Below, one piece after another: positions 29,913 to 43,600 of a stretch of DNA of 64,000 bases. The stretch covers positions 123,501 to 187,500 of the forward strand of contig CAJHZI010000198.1 of assembly GCA_905160935.1 (NCBI GenBank), written 5' to 3'. The translations under genes and the position numbers were made by a program. The notes under the pieces were generated by a model that did no database searches, was not told the origin of the DNA, and saw only the letters and a list, made by a program, of their open reading frames with translations. The stretch's first letter is position 1. Each line of letters begins with the position of its first letter. This stretch comes from Enchytraeus crypticus (taxonomy: Eukaryota > Annelida > Clitellata > Enchytraeida > Enchytraeidae).

Positions 29913-31160
29913 TGGGAGTGACTCATGGTTGCTCATCTATGTCCCTAATGCGCTCTCTCCAGGAGATGTATCATTCCCTTGAGGACCGGTGACATGCATA
30001 CTTCAGTCACACAACCTCTCCGACTCTTTCAGTTTTCCACTGATGTCGAATTATAGATGTTCCCTGGGATCCGCCTTCAAACACGACTCTAGTTACATAA
30101 ATTATGCAATAGCTATACGCGATTAGGAATATAAATTTGTGTTATGATATATTGCTCTTTCTACTGTTCTGCCAAATGACCAGAAAACTTTAAGATTTTT
30201 TTATACTCATGGTCGAAAATCATGCTTCATAAAATGCAGTGCTGCCGCTGTTTCTATTCTCTAATAAATATAAATTTCTAGACTTTTAAATTTTCTTAAA
30301 GTATAGAGCGAATTCTAGTGACATAAAACAGAGCAATTTAAATTTTTAAGTGTTAGGTATGAAAATAAATTATTCGTACAAGTTTAGTATTGATGTGCAT
30401 ACTTTCAATCAATTATCAAACTAAACCTAAATGAAAATAGAGACTTTTAAATATTTTTATTGTCCTTTTTTAAATATCTGTCGGATGGCCGAATAGATTG
30501 CAAGCTTTATTGAGAAGCAGAAGACCTTAAGTTCGTATTCCAGTCGGACCGTCTCTGATAATATCCCTTGTCAAACAGAAACAGACGTAAAATTTAGCTG
30601 TTTGCTCTATAGCGTCAAATGGTAATATTTGTCGCACCGAGCAAGTGCAGAGACGGAAAGTCTATAATTTTCCAGTTCCTCAGACTCGCCGGGACTCCTG
30701 AGTGCTATACTCTCAAGCAGTTAACCCGTGCACTACACTCAGTGCGCTGTAGTCCTCTCAGCATCTCTGTATCTCGCGTGGACAACGACAGGAGTCGATC
30801 TGACTACAGAATGGACGAGCCGTTAGGATGAGGCTAGGGATGAAGCTAAGGATGAAGCTAAGGATTGGCGAGGAACTGGACGTTAAATCCTTATTGATTG
30901 ATTGATACTGCTAAAGAATTGCCGCTGTCTTCATCCTTGCGCGAGAATAGTGTGTTTTATGTGCAGGCTGTATAATATTGCATATTGCAACTTAAATTTT
31001 CTTATATATAATAATACTATATATAAAGCTAAAGCTAAAGCTAAGGCTAGCGTCAGTTTCCTCACTCGAAAGCGATGTCAGTGACAAGCGAGCCCAGGAT
31101 TTGAACCCGCATCTACTAATCTGCCGTCGAATATCTTACCAACTTCGCCACTGGCTTCAG

Positions 31161-31197
<37 letters not shown>

Positions 31198-34100
31198 AAT
31201 GCGTTTATATATATATATAACATTCTTAGTAATATAAACATTATTACAAAATATTAGTACTAACATTATTATAAAATTAAATATATATTTTCAGAATCTT
31301 AGAAATGTGTATAGATACGCGCGAAATTTAGTTCAATATCGAATACTCATGGAATACGTTCGCGTGAATTGCCGTCTTTCGCTAAATATAGCAGTCTAAA
31401 TTAAAAGTATAAAGTATTTATGAGGTCTTATGTACACGTGTCTTTAGGACATGGTTCCGGATTCCGGATACAGGGGTTTCCGGTTCCGGTAAAGTATTGA
31501 CTGAAAGCGTGAAGCGACACTGTTTTCCAATCCTCGACTCATGTAGCGCATGGAGTCGTCGCATTCGCTACTCATAGTTGATACGAAACACGGATCGCTA
31601 TAGTAGAACTATATCAATAACGATCTGGTGCTAATGTTAACGTCAGTTTCCTCACTCGACAGCGATGTCAGTGACGGCGAGCGCAGGATTTTAATCCCAC
31701 ACATACTGATCCGCTAAAAACCCATCTCTTTCCATCATATGTCTAAATTTTGACCCGCTTGCCTTGGATCATGGACTTGCACTGCTCCAGGATGCAAGGC
31801 AAGCGGGCCAAAATTTATAAATATCGCTTTTCCTTGTGGTCTCTGTGTACTCAGTCGTCATCGTGTGGTGCTTTGGCGCCTGTTTGTGTAGAGTCCGCAA
31901 GAGACTTCCCTGAAAATGCCTTAACCGGACGAGGAACCGGACGTTAAATTCTTATTGATTATTGATTGATCTCATATACGTGAAAATCAATATTGCATAT
32001 TAGAAACATGTTTTATTTTCTAATGCAACAGTCAATTCCATAGTTGTGTGCATTGTGATGTTAAAGTTTACGAGTGTGTAGGCCTATCATGTATTACGGA
32101 GGTTATAGTGTGTTTAACGTCAAGGTTCAGAAGCACACGGCTTAGCTTCCAGACGACTCGAGTCTCGATATGCTTGAGATACCGTCATAAAGACTAGTTT
32201 ACCTTAGATCACTTTCAGATTTCAGCTTTCGGATCACTATAATAGCTGAAGTTTGGTACTGATCGTCCTGCGAAAGTATACGCACGATGGAGCAAATGCC
32301 ATGTTTTATAGATAGGTTGTAGTATGTTTAACGGCAAGGTCAGAAGCGCAAAGCTTCTCTTCAAGACGACTCGACACACTCGAGCTACCGTCACAAAGAT
32401 TAATGTAACGGTAAGTAACAAATGTTACATAATGTAACATGTTAAATGTTACATGTTTTATAAAGTATGAGACAATTGAAATATAATCTTTTAGTCTAAT
32501 GAATTGATGTTTTCTGTATTTGCAGCTAACTGCAAACTCCCGTTAGGTATGCACAGTGGAGCTATACCTGACAGCGCACTCAGAGCTAGCTCTTCTTACG
32601 ATGATACCAGTGTGGGACCGGCTAATGGCAGGTTTGTATTTGTTTTCCTTTACATTCGTCTATTTGTCGCAGTTTACGTTAATGATATCATTACCTGTAA
32701 AGATGTCTCGAAGACCTCTCATCCGTCACGGTATGATGTAGTTAAATGATTGACTATTGTGAGAGAGTGAAATGACAGACTATTATGATATGAGGGAGTG
32801 AAATGAAGGACTGTTATGATATAATGGAATGAAGTTATGTATTTTTGTGATATGATTAAGGGAAATGATGGATTGTTACGATATGATGTATTGAAATGAT
32901 GGACTACTTTGATATGATGTAGTTAAATGATGGACTATCATGAGAGAGTGAAATGACTGACTATAATGATATGATGGAGCAAAATGATAGAAAATTACGA
33001 TATTCTGAAAAGAAATTACTATATACGATAGATTGCAATGATGGACTAGCATAATATGACGCCGTGAAATAATGAACTGTTATAATATAATGAAGTGAAG
33101 AAATAAGCAAATACTATATAAATGCATAAGGAAAGAGTGAAAACGGAAAATCATGCAGTATGATACTATAATGGAGTTAACTGATTCACTACTGACCACT
33201 AAAATATGATGAAGTGTAAAAACTAGACGACGTGTTTAGCATTATGCGGCATTACGCAGTTATTTTGGGAGATGAAATGATTTGTAGGAAGCATTTGACT
33301 GGTTGTCTGCACGTAAGCCGTTCTCTGATCTGTCGGTCAAGTCTATTAAACGAGTCTTTGATGTCAAGTATGGGCACTTCTGAGGCGTAGCACTTCTTAT
33401 GACTAGCGAGAAGTGTACATGTAGATGAGCGTCACTTCACTTACCAACCGCTGCTTCCCGGCAGTTTACTTAATAGTACTGTTTTAGACTCATTGAGGCA
33501 AAATAGGACATATTATGAGAATATTAGTTATTTAGTTCATTTCTAAACTACAACATGGCATGTTGCAAAACTAAAACAAAGTAAAAGTATATTTTAGTGT
33601 GCCAACCATACGTATTGTGTAATTAACGAAACTGGCTTTGAACCTTGAATTTATTAAATTACTTATAGAAAGGATTTTCTCTTTCCTGCAAAACCTAAAG
33701 GCCTCTTTATTACTGGTAAATTGTAAAGATTAGAAAATGAAAGTAAATTCAATATGAAATTAAAACAATTCTATTTCTTTACAAAGGAAAGATTTACGAA
33801 GTATTGCAACAAATAAATAATCTTAGACAATCATTAATATTCATAAATAATTTATTCAATATGAAAGATCCATGCAAATATAATTTATTTGTTAGAATTT
33901 TCGATATAAATAAGTTAAACTGATTTTTAAACCGGGTGTTTTAATTAAATCGTAATGATTTTAGGATATAGGTTAGAGGTAACAGCAGAGGGACGCTATA
34001 GGCCAAAAACAAATGACTCGAAGGAAATAAGTCGATGCAAACAATGTCATGTAGTTTGCAAATCAAGTTCTAAGTGGGTGCTAATATTAGATTGATATAT

Positions 34101-37100
34101 TTTATAAGACACCTAAACAAATTTGTTGGGAATAACCCTAAGTGAGAACTATATTCAGTTATCAACGGATATCGTTTAAGAAAAAATATAGTTTTAAATT
34201 AATTTAAAATGAAATTTAAAATTAATTTGTTCATTACACAGGAGAATTATAATCACAATTTATCTGAATAGTTTTATTTTGCGAATTGTGATTCTGACCA
34301 AAAAGATATAGTCGAATAAAATAGACAGTTAATCTCATCTTTGAAAGCTAATAACATTTTTAACAATATCTTAATGCTATTCATTTTTAATAATGTTTCA
34401 AACAATAATTCAAAAGATATGTCAGAGAATTGATTATAATAGAGGATATCAGGAGATATTGGTTTTAATATATTATCGTTGAATTACTTATAATATAAAG
34501 AGTGAAGAACAGTAAAAAAAAAGGTTTCTAAACTACATATACCCAAAGAATGAATTGAGTGAGATAGAATGGCATTATCCAACTGATCACTGTCGCGTTA
34601 AATACAGTGCATTTGTTAACGGAGGACTGAGTTCAAATCCCGCTGTTGTTCTGTATGAAGTGCCCCCTGTTGATCTTTTGTCGCCTGATTACAGTGAACC
34701 GAATATCTCTTGAAGGTTGAATGAGCATCTCCCATTCTCTTTCCCTTAGATCCTTTGTGCTCTCAGCTTCCTAAGTCAACAATTGAGTCAAAGAAAGAAC
34801 GAGTAAGTTCAGCAGTTGCAAACGGCCCGGAATAAAGCGAATCATGAAAGATTAAAAGAGAATGTAAAACTTTTTCTTTAGCAATATATCGTCTATGAAT
34901 ATTAAACACTTAAATATTGTAAAGTAATCTTCATCTTCGTCATCGTTCCTTCAACCCGAGTTTAACTAGGATCGGGATACGAATAGACCTTCTCCAATCC
35001 TCTCTGTCCTACACCATGTTATCAGTCAATTCTCTATTTTTCACGTCCTTCTTATTCACCGCATTCCACGTTATTTGGAGTATTATTGATCAATTTTGTG
35101 AAGTAAAGTTGACGATACTTTAAATAAAACGACTGCAATTAAAGATTTAAAATTTAGTAGAGAATTTTACTATACCATTAAAGTTAAGGAATTTTTCAAT
35201 CATCTAAAATGAAGAAAAATAAAATGTCACTCGATGTGAATTCGTCTGGTCCCTCATCTTAGGAGAATCGTTTCAATGTTAAACAGTACAATCTCTCCTA
35301 ACCTCTTGATGGCCAAGGGATGGTGAGACATTGTTGAGAATTTTGAGAGAAGATGTATTCTTTCTCCTAAGTGTTTTGTACAATGCGAGGTCCAGTATGC
35401 ATGACACTTATCCCTATTAAAATTTTACAATCAGCCAGCTAACCATGTACCAAAAGCAGATCTCCAAAGAAATGTTCACGAGATTATTTATGCAGCTGAA
35501 CCCTTCTATTCGAGAGGTAACGTGAGTTTCCTCACTCGAAAGCGATGTCAGTGACCGTTGTATGTACTGTAGGATTTTTAATTAGAAGATAGCTATTTAT
35601 GAGATAGTTATTCCTCTTATAATAAATACTAGTCACGGGTATTTGCTTTCTTTTTTCTACATAATTTTCGATGACAAATCAGAAGTAATTTGAAGATCAG
35701 TGACTCAGTTTTGTCATGGACAATAGTAGCACTGTAATTGAATTGTACTGAAAAATGTAAATGTTTATAAGATTAGAACGAATGAAAGATCCGAAAGCGT
35801 CGACGGTGTAATTTTAAGGAATAATCAGTAAAAGACTCTACTTTTTAACCGAGCTCCTGTCAACATTATCTTAACCTCAACCGCTACTTATATTCTGTCG
35901 ATGGTTGAAACTGCTTTATCATTTTACTAAATCGTTTAATGGTTGGTCTGCTTCTGATGAAGTATGCATAGATTCCTCATCAGAAGACAAGAAGATCGTT
36001 AAACTCTGGTAGTATTGTAGGGCTTTTAGGCGATTGATCGGAGGACCAGTTCAAAGAGATCCTCGCCCGGTCAACTGCGCAGTCAGAGGCAATTGAATAA
36101 TCTCGACTGCTGAAGTAGACTCGCATTGACCCCAAAGTCACCCCCAACGACTCCCTCCCGCTGCCTTCTTAATTCTCATTTCTTTTTGCTGCAGGGTAAA
36201 TCAGCAAACTGTCCCTTGGTTGTACTGCATTGTTAGCAAACTGTCGAACTGTATTGTTTTGTTGTTTTGCATCTACGAAAGACTCACTTCTCAGCGGCTA
36301 AAGTATTCTGGTTTTACCTAAAACTACTAGTATGAGTATTTCATAGGGAGCGTTCCCAATATCTCCTTAGATTGAGGAATCAGCAGTTAAATCTTGCTTA
36401 TGGAGTGATTAAATTCTAGTCGCATTCCGCTATTCCCAGGTGTAAGATCTTCGTACCAAATAGCATAACATAACATTACAGAGTCAGGAAGCAATTATAT
36501 GCTTGTTTAAGACTCATCAGGCTCTTAACTAAAACCAATTAATATAAATCAAATCATACAGACTTCATGTCAACATGTGAAATTTATACGTAGCCTATAA
36601 CACGTAGTGTATAACACTGAACATGCAATTAGCATCTAATTTACATTTTCTTATGTTTATCATATTTATTTTTAAAAGCATTCACTGATTCTGCTTCCAC
36701 AACTTCGCTTGGCAAACTATTCCAAGCATTTATAACTCTCTGACTAAAGAAAAATTTCCTTAAATCTAGGCTACTTCTAAATTTACTAAGTTTATACATA
36801 TGTCCCCTTGTGTTTCTGTTGTTTGATAATTTAAACCAAATACTATGGTTAACTTTGCTGAAGCCTTTGAGTATCTTAAAAGCTTCTATTAAATCTCCTC
36901 TAGTTCTTCTCTCACTTAAAGAGGTTAATCCTACGAATTTTAATCTATTCTCAAAACTAAGTTTTTGACAGTCAAATACCAGCCTTGTTGCTCTGTCTTG
37001 TACTCTGGCTAAATGCTGAGGTCAGTTCGAAATCGCGGAGTCTGGCTACAAATGTTTTTATTTAATTAGTTGATCCGAGAAAACCAGCTAAATTCAGTTC

Positions 37101-37642
37101 AAATGTCTTTAATCGTATAGCAGGCAAATCAGTGAATAAACAATTGTGTGTATAATTTTCTACATACAATACATGTCAGAGCGCCGAAAACATCTAGACT
37201 CATTCAGCCTTTTGCAGACGGCGTTTTCCATAGACTCTATCTGTCATCTACAATAGCAAATTATAGTAGAATTAAAGTTGACGAAGCGGCAGTTCTTTGT
37301 GGAGGCGCAAAGTTGTGAATGTCGTGTTAATGCCTCGTTATAATCGCGCTCATTATCGCCCGCACTAATGGACATGTCGGGTAGATAGAGCGCTAATGCC
37401 TGCCTGGGCACTTCTCAAAAAAGCATGCAGTTATTGCAAATATAGTGCAATGCATACAAATGCAATTATTTTCTATGAATTATATTGAACTGTGTAATAT
37501 TACAATAGTATGGTTTAAGGAGTATGTTTACGTACATGGTTATTATTATGGTACGCGACAGTGCTGTAATATGCTGTAGGGTACAGTAGTGTAATATTGC
37601 AGTACTCTGCTATACGGTGCAATAATAATAATAATAATAATA

Positions 37643-37689
<47 letters not shown>

Positions 37690-40600
37690 GTAGTAGTAGT
37701 TACGCTGAGGCAATGATGGAGGAAGCCATGGAAGACTTGGAAGAAGGAATACAAGTAGGAGGGAATTTGTTACAAGATGTGCGATTTGCAGATGACCACG
37801 GAATGGTAGCGGGCAGCGAGATTGGATTGCAGAAGATAATGGATAGGCTGAATGATAAGGCCCTAAGATATGGCATGAAGATTAATATAAAAAAGACCAA
37901 GGGTATGAGAGTGTCCAATAATAAAGGTGAAGTTAATATCACAATAAATGGTACGAAATTGGAACAGGTAATGAGTTTCAAATATTTGGGTCATACTATA
38001 ACCGATGATGGAAATGTGAGACAGAAATATGCAGTAGGATTGCACAAGCAAAAGCGGCCTTTGGTAGTAGAAAATAACTATTAACAAAAAGTCTAAAGAA
38101 AGACACAAAGATAAAGATAGTGAAAACTTTGGTTTGGACCACGCTATTATATGGATGTGAAACATGGACCTTAAGGAAGGGAGATATTAGGAAACTGGAA
38201 GCATTGGAAATGTGGATTTGGAGAAGAATGGAGAGGATTAGCTGGACTCAAAAGGTTACAAATGAGGAAGTCCTGGAGAGAGTTGGCACAGATAGACAGT
38301 TGATAAATTTATTAAGAAATAGGAAGAAGAGATGGATAGGACACATTCTAAGGGGGGAAGGTCTATTAAAAGAGGTCATAGAAGGTAGAATGGAAGAAAA
38401 AGAGGCAGGGGCAGGCCGAGATTAGGTATGTTAGATGATTTAAAGACCCACTCATATGTGGAAATGAAGAGGAAGGCGGAAGACAGAGAATAGTGGAGGC
38501 GTTATGTACCATGGACCTGCCAGTAGGCAGTGCACTAAGAGAGAGAGAGTTGTAGTAGTAGTAGTAGTAATAATAATAATAATAACAATAATAATAATTA
38601 TAATAATAATAATATTTAGAGAGCTACTATTGTCCATGACGACATCGAGCGCTATTGAGACAAATCCAAGGTAGTGATCTTAAATAAGGTCCAAAACGGT
38701 GCAAATACCAATATCTATTAAATCGGTCCAAAGATGGTATACTACTAAAATAGTGCAGTACTATGCTATGCTGTACGGTACAATACTAATAGTGCAGTAC
38801 TCCGCTGTACAGTATAGTACTGTGATAGTTCAGTACTATGCTGTGCGGTAGTGTACTGTAATAGTGTAGTACTATGCTGTGCGGTACAGTACTGTAATAG
38901 TGCAGTACTATGCTGTGCGGTACAGTACTGTAATAGTGTAGTACTGTGCTGTACAGACTACATTACAGTACAGTACTTTAATAGTGCAGTACTATGCTGT
39001 GCGGTACAGTACTGTAATAGTGCAGTACTCTGCTGTGCGGTACAGTACTGTAATAGTGCAGTACTATGCTGTGCGGTACAGTACTGTAATACAGTACTAT
39101 GCTGTACGGTACAGTACTCTAGTAGTGCAGTACGCGATTGGGCTTTAGAGTACGATACGATTTAGGGTAGCGCAGTTATAATACAGTTTAGACTTGTGCT
39201 GTACATTAGCCTATACTACAGTACAGTAATGTACGATGCAGTATTAAATGATACAGTCCAGTTTTACAGTATAGCACAAAATTATTTTTCTCATCGCATG
39301 AGTTTGCTTAATAAATATTTCAATTTGATAATTTTTCACAGGATAAGGATAGAGAGAAATGGCGGAGCCTGGTGTCCCAGGCTTCAGATCTCTAAAGTCG
39401 TCTACGAATGGATGGAGATTGACCTTCAAGAACTAAAGGTCATTTCGCAGGTCGAGACTCAAGGGCGATTTGGAAATGGCCAAGTAAGTGGCAACATACC
39501 GAGTATTATATTCTATGGTTAGGGTCGTCAATTTCATGGTTAAAATATCCTTATATTTGTTTTCTATTCTAAATAAATTTTCTCTTTGAGTGACAAAAAC
39601 GTCTTAAGTTGAATATAATGAACACAATAAAAGCAACATTTAAGGCAAAGTGGCACACGCATTAAGTGGCACACGCAAGGAAGTGGCACACGCAAGGAAG
39701 TGGCACACGTATGAAGTAGAACACGCATTAAGTGGCACACGCAAGAAGTGGCGCACGTATGAAGTGGAACACGCACGAAGTGGCACACGCAATAAGTGGC
39801 ACACGTATGAAGTAGAACACGCAAGAAGTGGCACACGCAAGGAAGTGGCACACGTATGAAGTGGAACACGCACGAAGTGGCACACGCAATAAGTGGCACA
39901 CGTATGAAGTAGAACACGCAAGAAGTGGCACACGCAATAAGTGGCACACGCAAGAAGTGGAACACGCACGAAGTGACACACGCAATAAGTGGCACACGCA
40001 AGAAGTGGCACACGCACGAAGTGGCACACGCATGAAGTGGCACACGCATGAAATGGGATACGCATATCCCGGTAGTCTAGTTACGGCTTTAGTCGTCAAC
40101 TTCAATTTGACAGACCTCCAGAGAGACTAATTCGTGTTTTAAAGTTATACATATAAAAAAAGCGAATGCATATTCGAAATTTAGATTGCGTATAAAGGAC
40201 TGTCTCAATAGCGAGTGGCTAGAAGCTTCGGGTAATGTCATGAACTGTTTTAAATGACAGATCCTGAGGTGATTATTGAACTCTTGTGGGTTCGAATCCC
40301 AGCCGTGTTCTTGCGCATACACTCGACTGGTAACATGGAAAATATACTAAACTGCTTAATGGTTTAAACATGTGGTATTAAAAGTGATAGATATCAACAT
40401 GGTTGATCATTTGTGCGCTGTTATTGTTATTACCGTCGTCGTTATCGCTGATGGACTGAAGTTTTAAATTAAATATTCCCAGAGTGGTTGTTTAGTTTTC
40501 TCTTATTCCCATACTGTCGTTGCCGACAATAAAATTTGTATGACTTGGACGCACATCACCGTATCACTTAAAGGCTCAATATCTACATAATGCGGCGCGA

Positions 40601-43600
40601 TCGTGCTGGACAGATTCATTTATTTTACTTGATTGTTTAATGGTTTCCCTGCGCACTGCATAATCCAAACGGAAGTTAAGATAATCTCGATTAATCCGCG
40701 ACCAATGTTTGAGCGCGACGCGTTGCGTGTGATTGCTATCAAAACTGGATTTTGGTTATTTTGTTCCATTGAGCTTCTGAATTAGTTAAAGGCTTTAAGC
40801 CCAGGCTTACATGAATGAGTCACCGCTAAAGCTTTGCAGAGTTACATCGATTGGCTTGTTTCACGTAAACAGAAGTATATTTGTTCACATATCACACAGC
40901 ACGACAGTCAACATATTTCGAATAACATAAAGGTACAAAGTAAAAACGCAAAGACAGGCACACTAATACATGCAAAAACCAGGCCATCAATGAGGGAGCG
41001 TAACACCCTATCGAGTTGACCACCCGGATATCAATCACCCCGCTAACAAGCGTCCCACTTGTCTAAATCAAACTTTTAATCAAAATAAAAGAGTGAAAGT
41101 GTCAATCATAGAAGATTTTAAATTACAACAAAGCAGAAGTTGGATGAGAAAAAAAACAATTTTTCTTATTGTGACAAATTTTCTAATAAATACTGTTTAA
41201 ATTCTCTAGAAAAGGTTGATAGCAATTTGATGTTGCGTAATATTGGTGGAATTTTATTCCAGTCCGTACACGCCTCATTTACATAAGATTTATAGAATGA
41301 CACATTGGATTTTTTAAACAGATAGTTGGAGTCAAGCAGTCTAGTTGAATAATTATGGTTAGAGTGGTTGAGATCAAATATATTAGCCAATACTGTAGAC
41401 TTAGGTAGATTACTGCTAATACATTTATGAATCAACTTGGCCATACAGTATTTATGCAATAGATGAACTGGCAAAATATCATAAGAAACATAAAGATCAC
41501 GTTCTGCCTAAAATAATTCACTAAATACTGAATATTGTGTTGAATAGTTTCATGATAAGTGGTAGTGAGAGAGTTCACCAAAGGCAAGATATAAAGGCTG
41601 GGAACAGATCAGACCTAATTTTCAGTTGAGTTTTGACTTACTACGCATTTTTACATTGGCAATAACATGATATGATGAACCTTCTAAACTCCTTCCCGGA
41701 AATTTGGCGTTGGATGATGGGTTAAAGCTCTTTGTTCTGACTTTCATTTGTTCTGTGTAGATTTAGACTTCTTTAGGTGATGTGATAGTAGGCCTTTACT
41801 TGCCTGCTACACTTGAGACAACTCTAGCGTCGACTTTTTCTAAGAACAGTATATTAAATCGCCTGTGATGGGTTGATTTAATTTTCGTATCAGATGATCT
41901 AGTTATGAATGCTTTGCTACCACTTGTATAACTTTGCACTGGCTATCTGGAATTTGCTATGTTCATCAGCGCGTTATGGTATCGACAAATGAACGAGGCA
42001 TCGGGTAGTCAGTGCGCACTGTTCCTATAGCTTCGCCCGAGTTCCTTCTCATTAACAACTTATCCTTTACATCATCCTGTCACACTTCTAACCGTGTCTT
42101 GTGTTGAAAAAGGCGTGTATTTGCAAAAATCTTATCTAAATATATTTTGAATATAGCTGCGCGGATAAAATATATCTCTTTTCGCTAAAAATTAGTTTAG
42201 CTTATGTTAATATGAAAATATTTGTCTTTCTCATCTCCTGCGTGGCTGCCTTTTAAAAACACGCGAAGTTGCTTCCGATTGTTTTTTCCATAGACATAAC
42301 CAAATCTGGGCAGAGCGTGATAAGTAATTACAAGCTTTACTAGTAATAGTCTATTATCAGTATAAATTATATTGCATAAACATATTAAATTTATCGCTCT
42401 GTTGTACTTTTTATTTCAATTCTTTCTTATTTGGCCCAGGAAAAATCCTAATCAAAATAATGGTTTATATGTTTTGAAAGGTGGCCTTAAACAGTGTAAT
42501 TTGTTTTGTATTACAAACTCAATATATTTGACATCAATAATTGATGTTAAATATATTCCTTTCTTAATCCAAAGTAAACTTACTTCTCATATTGCTAAAA
42601 AGACCAGAACAATTATTGTTTTTTGTTTGTTATCCGAGTACTTCAAATATCTCCGTTTCTCCAAATAAATGAGTGTTAGCGTCAATTACTAATACGTAAG
42701 CATCTTGACAATATGCCGTTATGAACTCATTTATCTTTCATTGATATTTGTAGAACTCAATACCGACACTTCCGGATAAATCGCTGTTTAATTTATTGCT
42801 ATCTCAGCATCTCGCTATTAATCTACTGATGCAGTCAGATAACAATTTGCCATGAAGGCTCTAAAAGCTCCTTTAGTGATTTAGAATTGATTACTATTGA
42901 ATCATTTCTATTGATTAGATGTGAGGTTGTTACTGGTGCAATTGATTGCATACATGTACATTTGCGCCTTATACCATTCTTTACACAGTTAACAAAAAGT
43001 ATTATCCAAAGCAATTAACTTTATTAGCTTGTTGTTCCTAAATATAAAACAGTTTCTTATGGCGACAATTCGTTTCCTGTAACAGGTCACGAAGTGTAAA
43101 ATGAATGAACAATAAATAAAGTTCCACATTTTATAAGACATTCTGACTCACCTAAAGGTATCTTATAGCGTTTAGGTTTCTAAAGGAATCTTATAGCGTA
43201 TCTTTTGTACGATCTTTCTCTGCGAATTTTGTGCTCTGCTCTATTTTACGTACCTTTCAGATTTTCGTATTTTAACTATATTAAACTATGATATTTCTGT
43301 GGCTTTATGGCGCTTGCTATTGTGTGTATTTTTATCATATACTGTATTGTTTGTATTGCTGTATTTATTGCAGTGAAGTGTAGAGATGTTTTTGCGTGTA
43401 TACTCTTTTAAACATTACCCCTTAAACCCAGTCATATAACAATTATAAAGCAAATAAAATTGTTTAGTAGAATTTAATCAATGTTTCAGTTTAGTAAGCA
43501 GTAATGCATAGTATCATTTGTGAACAGCAGCAAAATTTTATCACCAATAAGCAATATAGCCGTTGCATAATACTTTGAATCACGTATATTTGATTATTTT

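Larger units (their letters stand above)
3163..32525 (+). other. DDR intron 1 (29.4 kb)
   Basis: Bounded by GTAAGT at 3163 and TTTGCAG at 32525. Filled with SINE-like elements, one 5'-truncated LINE (15755-16440, reversed), many (TA)n and (GA)n tracts and several minisatellites, listed separately. The stretches between named repeats (for example 9003-10640, 19070-22390, 22560-24780, 25800-26930 and 28900-29200) are AT-rich with no exon I could support. Confidence 0.8.
32632..39341 (+). other. DDR intron 2
   Basis: GTTTGT...TTTTTCACAG. Contains a minisatellite (32711-33215), about 1.8 kb of AT-rich DNA without recognisable features (33300-35000), a short family A piece (35510-35560), a perfect 10-bp hairpin (35951-35986), a CR1-like LINE fragment (36462-37021), and an array split by LINE copy 2. 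Confidence 0.85.

Noticed and set aside
39564..40130. Cys/His-rich open frames of 100-161 codons on both strands
   Set aside because: They lie wholly in a 16-bp tandem array; the period is not a multiple of three, so all frames read the same periodic peptide. No start context, no homology.
42372..42668. 98-codon open frame rich in Ile, Phe and Lys
   Set aside because: AT-rich, no known domain, and crosses the palindrome at 42521; likely chance.
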